Positions 34,741-44,936 are shown, counted from the first letter of the stretch. The stretch: 64,000 nt of DNA from Roseateles_E cavernae (GCF_040187885.1 NZ_JBDPLH010000002.1:186001-250000); one strand, 5' to 3'. Translations and numbers: made by a program. The notes: a model not told the origin generated them from the sequence alone.

Positions 34741-36713
34741 CAGGCCTTGTCGTCCAGGTCTTGCATCAGGGTGGCGACGGCGCGCTGCACCAGGTCGTCC
34801 TCTTCGAGCACCGCGATCAGGCCATGACCCAGCAGCTGCTCCAGCGCACCGCGGGTCAGCGAGTGGCGGTCCTCGGCGTCCTGGCCGACGAAGAGGAAGA
34901 ACTGGCGGCTGTCGCTGACCCAGGCCAGCTGGGCCGTCAGCCACTGGCTCTGCACGAACATGTGGTACCAGGCGCCGATGCGCAGGCCCTCGATCCAGGT
35001 CTGCAAGGCCAGCTTGGGATCGGTACCCAGCTGCTGGTCGTACAAGGTCACCGGCACGGTGGGCAGGCGGCCGCGGTCGACCGCCTCATGGGCCCAGCGC
35101 GAAGGCATCTGCGATTCGCGCTCGCTGAGCAGCTGGCGCAGCCGCGCCTCGGGATCGGCGTCGGGCTTCGGTCCTTGCTCGGGCTGCGGCGCGGCCACTT
35201 GCTGGCCCAGCAGCAGCCGGCCATGCAGGCGCATCAGTTCGTCGAACAAGGTCTGGCGCTGTGGGGCCGGCAGCGCCACGCTGTCGCAGCCGGCCTGCAA
35301 GCTCTGGATCAGCGCCGGCAGCTCGGCGCGGCGGCGCAGGCGCTGGGCCTCGTCGACCGGCAGGCGCAGGCTGTCCAGCAACTGGTCGACCAAGGCGATC
35401 TGGGCATGGGCCTGAGGCGCGTCCTGGCCATGCTCAACCATGGCCTGGACGATGACGCGGGCCCAGACCTTGTGCAGGAACTGGCGCAGCAGCGGCGTGG
35501 TCTGGGCGTCCGGTGCCTCGTCGAGCTGGGCCTGGACCTGCTCACGCAGCAGGGCCAGCCAGGGTTGGCGCTGCTGCTCGCGTTCCAGCAAGGCCAGCGC
35601 GCTGGCGCTGCTCTCGCTGCGCCGACGGGCCTGCGCGCCGATATGCGCGTCCACCTCGGTGAGCAGCTGCAGAAACTGCGCGGCCGTGGGCTGGGCCTGG
35701 TTCAGCAGCGGCGTGATGTGCTGATCCATGAACTGCAGGAACTGCTGCAGCCCGGCATCGTCGGCGCGCTCGAAGGCCGCGCCATGGGCGGCGACCCGGT
35801 TCAGCAGCTGCCAGGTCGGATGGTCCTGGCGGCGCAGGAGGCTGATGTCGCTCATCGCCAGCCGGGCCACCGCGACCTGCAGCCGTGCCAGCAAGGCCTT
35901 GACCGAGGGCAGCAGCTCCGGATCGGCCAGGATCTGGTCGTACAGGCGCGACAGCATGTCCTTGCCGGCGGCGCCGGCCATGGCGGGGCCGAGGCGCTGC
36001 GGTCGCGAGTTGTAGGCGTCGACGCGGCGCGCCAGGCTGTCCAGCGTTGCGGGCTCGACGGTCTCCTGAAAAATGCTGCCGGCGTGGCGCAGGCGCTGCT
36101 GGTCGCTTTGCTGCATCGCCGTGCTGCCGGCGATCAGCGGAGTCAGCTCGGCGGCGCGCAGCTGGGCGCACAACTGGCCGTACAGCCGGCCCAGGCCCTG
36201 GGCCAGCGGCTGGGCGGCCGCGCGCATCAGCGCGTACTGGCCTTCGGCATCGAGCGGCACCGGCTGCAGGGCTTGCAGCAGAGCCTGGGCAAACAGCGCG
36301 GGCCGCAGGGGATTGTCGTTTTTGCGCGGGCGGGCCGTGCCGCGCAGCGCGGCAAAGAAATTGCCGAGCTGGTGCAGCTCGGCGCGGCAGTGGTCTTCGA
36401 CCGTCTGGATCACATGGGCGACGGCCACGTCCTGCAGCGCCTGCTGCTCGTCCACCAGGCTCAGCGTGTCGAGGCTGACCGGCTTGCGGTGCAGCGGGTC
36501 TTCGCCTCGGGCGGCGGCCTCCAGCAAGGGGGTCAGGGCCTGCTCGAAACGCTCGGCGAAGCGCAGACGCTGGCGCTGCCAGGCGTCCAGCAGCAGATGC
36601 TGTTGCGGGCGGCCACCGAGCTCGTCCGGTATCCGGTCCAGCAGATGGCGGCTGAGCAGGCCCAGCTGGGCTTGGGCGTCTTGGACGAGGGCGGCGAGGG
36701 TGGGTGCGGGCAT
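34740..36713 (-). CDS. DUF1631 family protein
   Basis: The 657-residue protein is rich in Leu, Ala and Gln, predicted helical, and has the DUF1631 features: GARPRKND-like linker, VDAYNSRP, MSDISLLRRQDHPTWQLLNRV and the C-terminal FLFVGQDAEDRHSLTRGAL. Some relatives carry the name thymidine phosphorylase, but nothing here shows that activity. It has no signal peptide. Its stop overlaps the patatin start (TGATG), so translation of the two is coupled; a functional link is an inference. Confidence 0.88.
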   Translation of the reverse strand: MPAPTLAALVQDAQAQLGLLSRHLLDRIPDELGGRPQQHLLLDAWQRQRLRFAERFEQALTPLLEAAARGEDPLHRKPVSLDTLSLVDEQQALQDVAVAHVIQTVEDHCRAELHQLGNFFAALRGTARPRKNDNPLRPALFAQALLQALQPVPLDAEGQYALMRAAAQPLAQGLGRLYGQLCAQLRAAELTPLIAGSTAMQQSDQQRLRHAGSIFQETVEPATLDSLARRVDAYNSRPQRLGPAMAGAAGKDMLSRLYDQILADPELLPSVKALLARLQVAVARLAMSDISLLRRQDHPTWQLLNRVAAHGAAFERADDAGLQQFLQFMDQHITPLLNQAQPTAAQFLQLLTEVDAHIGAQARRRSESSASALALLEREQQRQPWLALLREQVQAQLDEAPDAQTTPLLRQFLHKVWARVIVQAMVEHGQDAPQAHAQIALVDQLLDSLRLPVDEAQRLRRRAELPALIQSLQAGCDSVALPAPQRQTLFDELMRLHGRLLLGQQVAAPQPEQGPKPDADPEARLRQLLSERESQMPSRWAHEAVDRGRLPTVPVTLYDQQLGTDPKLALQTWIEGLRIGAWYHMFVQSQWLTAQLAWVSDSRQFFLFVGQDAEDRHSLTRGALEQLLGHGLIAVLEEDDLVQRAVATLMQDLDDKA

Positions 36714-36762
36714 GGACAGGGCGGACCGATTCTTGCCCGGATTATGCGGCTGGGCCCGGACG

Positions 36763-36791
36763 AAAAAAGGGGCCGCATTCGCGGCCCCTTT
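36763..36791 (-). terminator. intrinsic terminator after groEL
   Basis: On the minus strand AAAGGGGCCGC, loop GAAT and GCGGCCCC form a perfect stem followed by TTTTTT. It lies about 50 bp after the groEL stop, before the DUF1631 gene. Confidence 0.92.
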
Positions 36792-36840
36792 CGAGACGGT
36801 CAGACTTGTTGCACGGGTGCCGCAGGCACCCGGCGCGGTC

Positions 36841-38487
<1,647 letters not shown>

Positions 38488-38535
38488 TTGTATTTCTCCG
38501 AATTCTTTAAGGTGTCAGATCTTGGGGGCGCCGAC

Positions 38536-38826
38536 TTACTTGGCGACCACTGCAAACAGATCTTCTTCGCGCATCACCAGCAGTTCGTCGCCGTCGACCT
38601 TGACGGTCTGGCCGCTGTACTTGCCGAACAGAACGCGGTCGCCGACGGCCACGTTCAGGGCGATGAAGTCGCCCTTCTCATTGCGCTTGCCCGGGCCCAC
38701 GGCCAGGACTTCGCCCTGGTCGGGCTTCTCAGCGGCGTTGTCGGGGATGACGATGCCAGAGGCGGTCTTGGTTTCTTGTTCCAGACGCTTGACGATCACA
38801 CGATCGTGCAGAGGACGCAGTTTCAT
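38536..38826 (-). CDS. groES: co-chaperonin GroES
   Basis: The 96-residue lid subunit starts at MKLRPLHDRVIVKRLEQE, with an AAGGAG Shine-Dalgarno upstream of 38826. It includes the mobile-loop segment TKTASGIVIPDNA and the end VMREEDLFAVVAK. The longer in-frame start at 38883 lies in the promoter leader and is rejected. It is the first gene of the groESL operon. Confidence 0.99.
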   Translation of the reverse strand: MKLRPLHDRVIVKRLEQETKTASGIVIPDNAAEKPDQGEVLAVGPGKRNEKGDFIALNVAVGDRVLFGKYSGQTVKVDGDELLVMREEDLFAVVAK

Positions 38827-38924
38827 TTCATCTCCTTGAGATTGGTGCTGGATCAATGGGTGCACTGTGAATCGAGCACCCATTCACATGCGAAGACCCG
38901 TCGTGGCGAAGCCGTTTCGGATCG

Positions 38925-38951
38925 TTAGCACTCTATCTTGGTGAGTGCTAG
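38925..38951. promoter_or_regulatory. CIRCE operator (HrcA-binding)
   Basis: TTAGCACTC (38925-38933), a 9-bp spacer and GAGTGCTAG (38943-38951) match the CIRCE consensus TTAGCACTC-N9-GAGTGCTAA with one mismatch in the outermost base. It lies about 100 bp upstream of groES, just downstream of the -10. HrcA repression of groESL is expected; hrcA is not in the window. Confidence 0.95.
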
Positions 38952-38958
38952 CAGACCG

Positions 38959-38987
38959 ATTATAGGGTTGTGCCGAGGGCTTTCAAG
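38959..38987 (-). promoter_or_regulatory. groESL promoter, overlapping sigma70 and sigma32 elements
   Basis: Reading the minus strand, TTGAAA (38986-38981) and TATAAT (38964-38959) are spaced 16 bp, a near-ideal sigma70 promoter. The same stretch reads CTTGAAA, then CCTATAAT, matching the heat-shock sigma32 pattern (CTTGAAA, then CCCCATnT) in its -35 half and partly in its -10 half. The CIRCE operator begins 7 bp downstream of the -10. Confidence 0.8.
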
Positions 38988-39091
38988 AGGGGCGGGCATG
39001 AATCTGCCGAAACAGTGGCCGGCGCCGGGGCTAGACTCGTCGTGGGCTTGGCCCCTTGTTCCATCGCTCACCCAAACGACTGGAGATCAGC

Positions 39092-39337
39092 ATGACGCTA
39101 CCTTCCTACCTCGCTGCAGCGGCCTTGATGGTGTCGAGCGCGGCGTTCGCCTTCCACTGCCCCGCCGACATGAAGAAGATCGACGAGGCCTTGGCCAAGA
39201 GCCCCAAGCTCACGGCCGAGCAGATGAGTGATGTGAAGAAGCTGCGCGCCGACGGCGAAGCCTTGCACAAGGCCGGCAAGCACCAGGAGTCGGTCGACAC
39301 ACTGGCCAAGGCGATGAAGATCCTTGACATCAAATAG
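39092..39337 (+). CDS. small exported hypothetical protein
   Basis: The 81-residue protein has a signal peptide (SYLAAAALMVSSAAFAF) and a short helical mature part rich in Lys and Ala. That part contains FHCPADMKKIDEALAKS and a TPR-like ending (GEALHKAGKHQESVDTLAKAMKIL). The ATG at 39092 has GGAG 6 bases upstream. Expected in the periplasm; role unknown. Confidence 0.82.
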   Translation: MTLPSYLAAAALMVSSAAFAFHCPADMKKIDEALAKSPKLTAEQMSDVKKLRADGEALHKAGKHQESVDTLAKAMKILDIK

Positions 39338-39381
39338 CGCCCCGCCCGGCCTCCACAACAGAGGGCCGGGGGCGTGTGCCG

Positions 39382-39576
39382 CTAGCTTTTCGGCGCGGCA
39401 GGCTTGGCGACCGGCTCATCCGCCCCGGTATTGCCCAGCTCCGGATGGCTGCGATTGACGTCGCCCGGCGCCTCTGGGCCAGTCTGCCCCGTCTCGCCGA
39501 GACGATGGTCTTCGTTGTCGTGCTCGAGCCCGCCCTGCAGGCCGGGCGGAAAGTCTTGCTGTCTGCGTCCACTCAT
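39382..39576 (-). CDS. small hydrophilic hypothetical protein
   Basis: The 64-residue protein (MSGRRQQDFPPGLQGG...) is hydrophilic, rich in Gly, Pro and His, with no membrane segment, and is likely disordered. The ATG at 39576 has a GGAG Shine-Dalgarno 10 bases upstream, so it is probably a real gene. It converges with the small exported protein gene and is divergent from the gene at 39624. No family recognised. Confidence 0.6.
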   Translation of the reverse strand: MSGRRQQDFPPGLQGGLEHDNEDHRLGETGQTGPEAPGDVNRSHPELGNTGADEPVAKPAAPKS

Positions 39577-39623
39577 GATGCCAGCTCCTCGGAAATCCAT
39601 GCTCCGCGACAGGCCCAGTATGG

Positions 39624-40070
39624 ATGGATATGAAAATTGAGCAAACCCTCCCGACACAAGCCATGCAAAAAGATCCTTGCCAAGCCCTGCGCATCGCGCT
39701 CCTCGACCTGCATCGCGTGCTGGTTGAGTTGGAGCGGCGCCAGTACGAGAAACAGCACGGCCGGCAATCGTCCGGCGACTTTCTGCAGGTGATGGCCTAT
39801 GCCGATGAGATGCGTTGGCTTGAACCGCTGAGCCGTCTGATCGTGATGCTGGACGAAGCGCTGGACGGTGACGGCGACGCTCTCTCGGCCCCGGCGGCCG
39901 TGGCCCAGCGTGCCCGCGCGCTGCTGAGCCTGGACCGGCACAGCAGCGAGCTCTTCACGACGCGCTATCTCTGGCATTTCGATGCGGCGCCGGAATTGGT
40001 GCAAGCGCATGCGCTGGCGCTGGCGGCGCTCAAGCTTGCCGGGTCGTCGGTCCCCCCAACTGGGACCTGA
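39624..40070 (+). CDS. hypothetical helical protein
   Basis: The 148-residue protein is mainly helical (ALRIALLDLHRVLVELERRQYEKQHG and the C-terminal LVQAHALALAALKLAG). It has no signal or membrane segment. An overlapping ATG at 39620 is out of frame; the ATG at 39624 or 39630 is the plausible start. No named family recognised. It lies between two small minus-strand genes. Confidence 0.65.
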   Translation: MDMKIEQTLPTQAMQKDPCQALRIALLDLHRVLVELERRQYEKQHGRQSSGDFLQVMAYADEMRWLEPLSRLIVMLDEALDGDGDALSAPAAVAQRARALLSLDRHSSELFTTRYLWHFDAAPELVQAHALALAALKLAGSSVPPTGT

Positions 40071-40101
40071 GCGCTCGCGCCCGGCGGCCGGCTTCGACCG
40101 T

Positions 40102-40611
40102 TCAGACGCTGATCGGCCGGCTGGCCGAGCGGCGCGCCGCTCGCAGCCGACGCACCTGCAGCGTGGCGCCGATCAGGAACAGCAGGAAGATCACGCCGAC
40201 CACCTTCTCGAGCTTCGGGTCCTCCGGGCTGCTGAACAGCGGTGCGCCGCTGGGCAGGCGGGTGAAGGTCTCGGTGACGCCGGGGATCATGTGGAAGAAC
40301 ACCGTCAGCGAGTAGCTGACCGTCTCCACATAGGGCGCGGCGTGGCCCAGCAGCCGGCTCCGGCCGGCCACGGTGGCCAGGCCTAGCACCAGCAGGGTCA
40401 CGATGCCCAGCACATGGGGCTTGCCGAAGCCGCCGTGCTCGAAGATGCCGAAGCCGGTCAGGCAGGTCAGCACCGTGGCCCAGATGTAGAGCTTGCCGAC
40501 CGGCCGGTCCGGCAGGATGGCCTTGTCGCGCAGCAGGGCGACCAGGGCAGCGGCCAGGGCCACCAGGCTGATCAGGGTGTGGATGAAGCCGAGCGTCGTC
40601 AGTCCGAACAT
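40102..40611 (-). CDS. four-segment membrane protein of unknown function
   Basis: The 169-residue protein begins MFGLTTLGFIHTLISLVAL and has four hydrophobic segments, with conserved-looking histidines in FIHTL, FEHGGFGKPHVLG and VFFHMIPG. The C-terminus is basic. A GGAGAA Shine-Dalgarno lies just upstream of 40611, so the longer frame from 40671 is rejected. It resembles small putative haem or redox membrane proteins, but no ligand can be proven. Confidence 0.75.
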   Translation of the reverse strand: MFGLTTLGFIHTLISLVALAAALVALLRDKAILPDRPVGKLYIWATVLTCLTGFGIFEHGGFGKPHVLGIVTLLVLGLATVAGRSRLLGHAAPYVETVSYSLTVFFHMIPGVTETFTRLPSGAPLFSSPEDPKLEKVVGVIFLLFLIGATLQVRRLRAARRSASRPISV

Positions 40612-40814
40612 GGGGTTCTCCTTGGGGCGATGAGGTTCAGCGCCGAGCTTGGTTTGCCGTGGGCTGACCATGCCCCAGTTTCGCCTTCTTTGGATCCGTC
40701 ATGTGGCCTGCCGCCGGCTCGGCCGTAAGAGGCAGGGAAGGGTGTTTCCAGCCTGTGTAGGACGCCAACCCGGCCGCGACCCGTTGCCCGACTACGCCCG
40801 ATGGTGGGTCCGGA

Positions 40815-40827
40815 CTACCGTCGGTAG
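40815..40827. repeat. short palindrome upstream of the DUF3309 gene
   Basis: CTACC GTC GGTAG is a perfect 5-bp dyad, 44 bp upstream of the DUF3309 ATG. A related half, CTACTGTCGAGG, follows at 40840. It may be an operator; the support is only symmetry and position. Confidence 0.3.
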
Positions 40828-40870
40828 GCCGGGGCGGCCCTACTGTCGAGGTCTTCAGAAGGAGACCTTC

Positions 40871-41029
40871 ATGGCACTCAGCACCATCCTGCTCATCGTC
40901 CTCATCCTGTTCCTGATCGGCGCGCTGCCCTCCTGGCCGCACAGCCGCAACTGGGGCTATGGCCCCAGCGGCGGTCTGGGTCTGGTCGTCGTGATCCTGA
41001 TCGTCCTGCTGCTGCTGGGACGGATCTAG
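40871..41029 (+). CDS. DUF3309 small membrane protein
   Basis: The 52-residue protein has two hydrophobic segments around a conserved WPHSRNWGYGPSGG loop. This is the diagnostic DUF3309 pattern, seen in many Proteobacteria, often near stress genes. GGAG lies 7 bases before the ATG. The function is unknown. It converges with the MFS gene 7 bp away. Confidence 0.9.
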   Translation: MALSTILLIVLILFLIGALPSWPHSRNWGYGPSGGLGLVVVILIVLLLLGRI

Positions 41030-41036
41030 GCCTTGC

Positions 41037-42446
41037 TCAGGTCGTCGCCGCCGGTTTGGTATTGACCGCCAGGCACAGCAGGCCGGTCAGCAGGGCCAGG
41101 CCCACATGCAGGGCGTAGACCGCGTCGAAGTCGGCACGCTGCAGCTGCGCATGGCCGAGCAGCAGCACGGTCAGCGCCACACCCAGCACCGCGCCGATCT
41201 GGCGGGTGGCCTGGTTGACGGCGCTACCGACCGCGTAGTGCTGGGCCGGCAGCCCCATCACCGCCGCACCCGACAGCGAGGGCAGCACCATGCCGACGCC
41301 GATGCCGCTGAGCAGCAGGCCCGGCAGCCACTGCGTCAGATAGGCCGGCTCGACGCCCGGCACCAGCAAAAACCACAGGCCGCTGCAGGCATAGACCAGC
41401 GCACCGCCGACCAGGAAGGGCCGGTGGCCATGCCGGGCCGCGAGTCGGCCGGTCAGGATGGCCGAGGGCATCACCAGCAGCGGGCCCGGGGTCACGGCCA
41501 GGCCGGCCTGCGGCAGGCTGTAGTGCCAGATCTGCGCCATGTAGAAGAAGAAGGTGAAGAACATCATCGCGAACGCGGTGCCGAAGGCCAGCGTCGCCAG
41601 GTTCACATAGCGGTAGGTGCGGCTGCGGAACAGCGCCAGGTCCAGCAGCGGCGCCGGCGCATGGCGGGCCCACAGCACAAAACCGATCAGCGCGACCAGG
41701 CCCAGCGCGCCGGCCATCAGCAGCTCGTCGCGCCGCCAGCTCGGCGATTCCGACTGGACGATGGCCAGCGTGACCGCGCCGACCCCCACGATCAGCAGGC
41801 TCATGCCCACCAGGTCCAGCGGTCGCCGCGCCTCGGGCCGGCGCACCTCGCCCAGCAGCCGTGCGCCGAACCACAGCGACAGCGCGCCCAGCGGCAGGTT
41901 CAGATAGAAGGCCCAGGGCCAGCCGATGCTGTCGACCACCAGCGAACCGAGGCTGGGCCCGACCGCCGCCGCCAGCGCGCCGACCGCCCCCCACAAGCTC
42001 ACCGCCACCGCGCGCCGCGAGGCCGGGAACGCCGCCAGCACCAGCGACAGCGAGGCGGGCGTCAGCAGCGCCGCGCCGATGGCCTGCAGCACCCGCGCCG
42101 CGATCAGCCAGCCGACGCTGCCGGCCAGACCGCAGGCGGCCGAGGCCGCCAGGAACAGCACGACGCCGATCATGAAGACGCGCTTGCGGCCGTGCGCATC
42201 GGCCAGGCCGCCGGACGGGATCAGCATCGCCGCATAGACCACCGTGTAGGCATTCAGCACCCAGGACATATCGGCCGCCGTCGCCGCCGGAAAGGCGGCC
42301 CGCAGGCTGCCGAAAGCGGCGAACAGCAAGGTGCTGTCCAGCGAGACCAGGAAGACGGCGACGCTGGCAATCCAGAACACCGGCCAGGGTGAGCGGGTGC
42401 CGCCGGCGTCAGCGGGCGGGGTGGCGGTGGCGGCGAGGCTGCTCAT
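41037..42446 (-). CDS. MFS transporter, DHA2 (EmrB/QacA) drug-efflux type
   Basis: The 469-residue protein has about 14 membrane segments. It carries the DHA2 motif A region (LADAHGRKRVFMIGVVLF) and motif C-like GPSLGSLVVDSIGWPWAFYLNLPLG. Such carriers export drugs or toxic metabolites by proton antiport. It starts 15 bp after the SDR gene stop and belongs to the TetR-SDR-MFS operon at 41-43.9 kb, so it is probably induced with them. Confidence 0.93.
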   Translation of the reverse strand: MSSLAATATPPADAGGTRSPWPVFWIASVAVFLVSLDSTLLFAAFGSLRAAFPAATAADMSWVLNAYTVVYAAMLIPSGGLADAHGRKRVFMIGVVLFLAASAACGLAGSVGWLIAARVLQAIGAALLTPASLSLVLAAFPASRRAVAVSLWGAVGALAAAVGPSLGSLVVDSIGWPWAFYLNLPLGALSLWFGARLLGEVRRPEARRPLDLVGMSLLIVGVGAVTLAIVQSESPSWRRDELLMAGALGLVALIGFVLWARHAPAPLLDLALFRSRTYRYVNLATLAFGTAFAMMFFTFFFYMAQIWHYSLPQAGLAVTPGPLLVMPSAILTGRLAARHGHRPFLVGGALVYACSGLWFLLVPGVEPAYLTQWLPGLLLSGIGVGMVLPSLSGAAVMGLPAQHYAVGSAVNQATRQIGAVLGVALTVLLLGHAQLQRADFDAVYALHVGLALLTGLLCLAVNTKPAATT

Positions 42447-42461
42447 GGCGTGGGGCCGCGT

Positions 42462-43163
42462 TCAGTGCGACAGCGCCTGCAGATAGACGCCGGCCGCCAG
42501 GCCCTGCTTGACCTGGCGCGTGAGCTCGTCGGCCAGTACCTCGGTGGCGCCGGCCGCCAGGCCGTCGAAGGCCTGGGCCACCACGGCCTCGGGCGTGGTC
42601 TTGGGTACATCGAGGCCCTGGGTCAGGTCGGTATCGACAAAACCCATATGCAGGCCGGTCACCAGCGTGCCCTGGCCGCTGAGTTCCTGGCGCAGGCCAT
42701 TGGTCAGCGCCCAGGCGGCCGACTTGGTCGCGCCATAGGTGGCCAGCAGGGGGCCATTGATCCAGCTGGCGATCGACAGCACGTTCAGCAAGGCGCCGCC
42801 GCCATTGGCGGCCAGCACCGGCGCGAAGGCGCGGGCCATGCGCAGCGGGCCGAAGTAGTTGGTGTCCATCTGGCGCTGCGCGGCCTCGATCGCATCGGGC
42901 GCGAGGAAACCGCCCAGCGTGGCGATGCCGGCGTTGTTGATCAGGATGCTGACATCGCCGCATTGCGCGGCGACCGCCGCGATGTTCTCGGCATTGCTGA
43001 CATCGAGCCGTATCGGCAGGACGCCGGGCAGGCTGATGCTGTCCGGGTCGCGGGCGGCTGCATAGACCTTGCGCGCGCCGCGGGCCAGGGCTTCGCGGGC
43101 AAAGGCCAGACCGAGGCCGCGATTGGCGCCGGTGATCAGGACGACGGAGTTTTCGAGCTTCAT
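42462..43163 (-). CDS. SDR-family oxidoreductase
   Basis: The 233-residue protein is a classical short-chain dehydrogenase: TGANRGLG cofactor turn, LINNAG, the catalytic Ser in LNVLSIASW and YGATK (YxxxK). The ATG at 43163 has a Shine-Dalgarno-like AAGATCC and is preferred to longer in-frame starts. A TetR-type operator sits 34 bp upstream at 43197-43212. The substrate is unknown. Confidence 0.92.
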   Translation of the reverse strand: MKLENSVVLITGANRGLGLAFAREALARGARKVYAAARDPDSISLPGVLPIRLDVSNAENIAAVAAQCGDVSILINNAGIATLGGFLAPDAIEAAQRQMDTNYFGPLRMARAFAPVLAANGGGALLNVLSIASWINGPLLATYGATKSAAWALTNGLRQELSGQGTLVTGLHMGFVDTDLTQGLDVPKTTPEAVVAQAFDGLAAGATEVLADELTRQVKQGLAAGVYLQALSH

Positions 43164-43196
43164 GGTGGATCTTTCAGGCAAGGGGGTGAGGAGAAA

Positions 43197-43212
43197 TATG
43201 ACAATCGTCATA
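43197..43212. promoter_or_regulatory. TetR-type operator upstream of the SDR-MFS genes
   Basis: TATGAC AATC GTCATA is a perfect 16-bp dyad, 34 bp upstream of the SDR start. The same layout with one mismatch appears at 43878-43893 upstream of the TetR gene, which supports common control by that regulator. Confidence 0.8.
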
Positions 43213-43257
43213 AATTGAGGCAAAAGCAAGTCTCTGATGCCGGGGCTTGCTCTGGTC

Positions 43258-43860
43258 CTAAGGGGAGAGGGCGGACCGGGTCTTCTGCCCGTGGCGGGCC
43301 AGCAAGGCTTCGCGATTGGCGGCCAGCAGCGCATGGCCGTCGGCGTTGTCGCCCAGCGCGCGGGCCAGTTGCAGCGCGCCGACCAGGCTGCTGACGATGA
43401 CGCGGGCCTGGTCGGCATCGGCCGTGGGCAGCACCTGCTGCACCCGTGTCATCAGGGCCTGCACCCGGCTGCGCCCGGCCGCCAGCACCTCGGCCGACTG
43501 GCGCGGCATCTCCGAAGCCAGCGCCGCCACCGGGCAGCCGGCCTCGGGTCCGGCCAGATGGGCGGGCGACAGATAGCCCTCGACCAGCGCGACGAAGGGG
43601 TCGCTGCCGTGCTGCTCGGCCTTGGCCAAACGCGAAGTGAGCCTGCGCTCACTGTCCCGGCCTGCCCATTCCATGGCCTCGGCCAGCATGGCGTCGCGGG
43701 AGGAGAAGTGGGCATAAAAGCCGCCATGGGTCAGGCCGGCCTGCTTCATCAGATCGGCCACGCCGATGCCGCCATAGCCGACGCGCCGGATCTCGCGCGC
43801 CGCCGTCTCGAGGATGCGCTCGTGGGTCAGTTCCTTGCGGCTGGGCGTGGTGGCGGTCAC
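43258..43860 (-). CDS. TetR/AcrR-family transcriptional regulator
   Basis: The 200-residue repressor has an N-terminal TetR helix-turn-helix (IGVADLMKQAGLTHGGFYAHFSSR) at residues about 31-55. The GGFYAHF signature is typical of AcrR-type regulators of oxidoreductase genes. It is upstream of the SDR and MFS genes on the same strand. Matching palindromes lie ahead of both its own gene and the SDR gene, so it probably controls both. Confidence 0.93.
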   Translation of the reverse strand: MTATTPSRKELTHERILETAAREIRRVGYGGIGVADLMKQAGLTHGGFYAHFSSRDAMLAEAMEWAGRDSERRLTSRLAKAEQHGSDPFVALVEGYLSPAHLAGPEAGCPVAALASEMPRQSAEVLAAGRSRVQALMTRVQQVLPTADADQARVIVSSLVGALQLARALGDNADGHALLAANREALLARHGQKTRSALSP

Positions 43861-43877
43861 GGGGTTCTGCTGGTAAA

Positions 43878-43893
43878 TATGATGACCGTCATA
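43878..43893. promoter_or_regulatory. TetR-type operator upstream of the tetR gene
   Basis: TATGAT GACC GTCATA has the same 6-4-6 layout as the site at 43197, with one changed base. The extended arms AATATGA/TCATATT are complementary. It lies 18 bp upstream of the regulator's ATG, as expected for autorepression. Confidence 0.75.
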
Positions 43894-43954
43894 TTAGGCT
43901 GCAAGCAGCGGCCGCGTCAACCGCCTTGTCGGGCTCAGGGCTTTTGCCGGCTGC

Positions 43955-44926
43955 TCAGCAGCGGGCGGCGGCGCGGCGGGCCCGGCGCAGCTGCTGGTCC
44001 GAGCTGAAGCCGGCTTGCAGCGCCGCCTGGCTGGCCGCGAGGCCGCCGGCCTGCGCCTGGCGGGCACGTTCGAGCCGTATCGCCTGCAGATAGTGCAGCG
44101 GCGTCACGCCGGCATGGGCGGCGAACAGCCGGCTCAGATGGCGCGGCGTCACATGGGCGGCCTCGGCCATGCGGGCCAGGCTCCAGTCCTCGGTCGGGTC
44201 GGTGCAGATCGCGTCCTGCACTCGGTGCAGGGCCGGGTGCAGATGGTGGCGGTGCGCCAGCATGGGTGACAACTCGGGGTCGGCCGTACCGCGGCGCAGA
44301 TAGACCACCATGGTCTGCGCCACCGTCGCGGCCAGCGCCGCGCCGCACAGCTGGGCGATCAGGTGCAGGGCCAGGTCGATGCCGGCGGTGATGCCGGCGC
44401 TGCTGGCCAGCGGACCGTCGAGCACGAAGACGCGGTTGTCCACCACCAGGGCGCGTGGCTCGGCCTGGCGCAGCGCGTCCAGCAGCTCGTGATGGGTGGT
44501 GCAGCGCCGCCCGGCCAGCAGGCCGGCCTCGGCCGCCAGCAGCGCGCCGGAGCAGACCGTCAGCAGCCGCCCGCCGCCACTCAGCAAGACCTGACCCTGC
44601 TGCGCGAGCCAGCGCAGGCCCGCGAGCTCGGCCGCCAGCGCGGCGCTGTCGGGCGGCGGCTCGCCGGGCAGCTCGCTGCGGCAGCCGACCAGCACCAGCC
44701 AGCTGTCGCTGGCCAGCGCAGCCGGCAGCGGCTCCAGCCCGGCGACCGCGAGGCCTACCGAGCTGAGGCATTGCGGCTGTGCCGCGATGAAGCGCAGCCG
44801 AAAGGCCGGCGGCCGGCCGCGCCCGGCCAGGGCCTGGTTGGCCAGCCGGAAGGCCTCGGCCGGCCCGGCCAGGTCCAGCAGCAGCGCGCGCGGCTGCACC
44901 AGCATCAAGACATCAATTGCGGACAT
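43955..44926 (-). CDS. GlxA-family AraC-type transcriptional regulator
   Basis: The 323-residue protein has an N-terminal DJ-1/PfpI-like domain (residues about 5-190, with the elbow TVCSGALLLAAEAGLL) and a C-terminal AraC helix-turn-helix pair (WSLARMAEAAHVTPRHLSRLF and PLHYLQAIRLERAR). This is the GlxA layout. The DJ-1-like part probably senses a ligand. It follows the isochorismatase-like gene by 10 bp on the same strand and probably regulates it. Confidence 0.92.
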   Translation of the reverse strand: MSAIDVLMLVQPRALLLDLAGPAEAFRLANQALAGRGRPPAFRLRFIAAQPQCLSSVGLAVAGLEPLPAALASDSWLVLVGCRSELPGEPPPDSAALAAELAGLRWLAQQGQVLLSGGGRLLTVCSGALLAAEAGLLAGRRCTTHHELLDALRQAEPRALVVDNRVFVLDGPLASSAGITAGIDLALHLIAQLCGAALAATVAQTMVVYLRRGTADPELSPMLAHRHHLHPALHRVQDAICTDPTEDWSLARMAEAAHVTPRHLSRLFAAHAGVTPLHYLQAIRLERARQAQAGGLAASQAALQAGFSSDQQLRRARRAAARC

Positions 44927-44936
44927 GACCGCCAGC

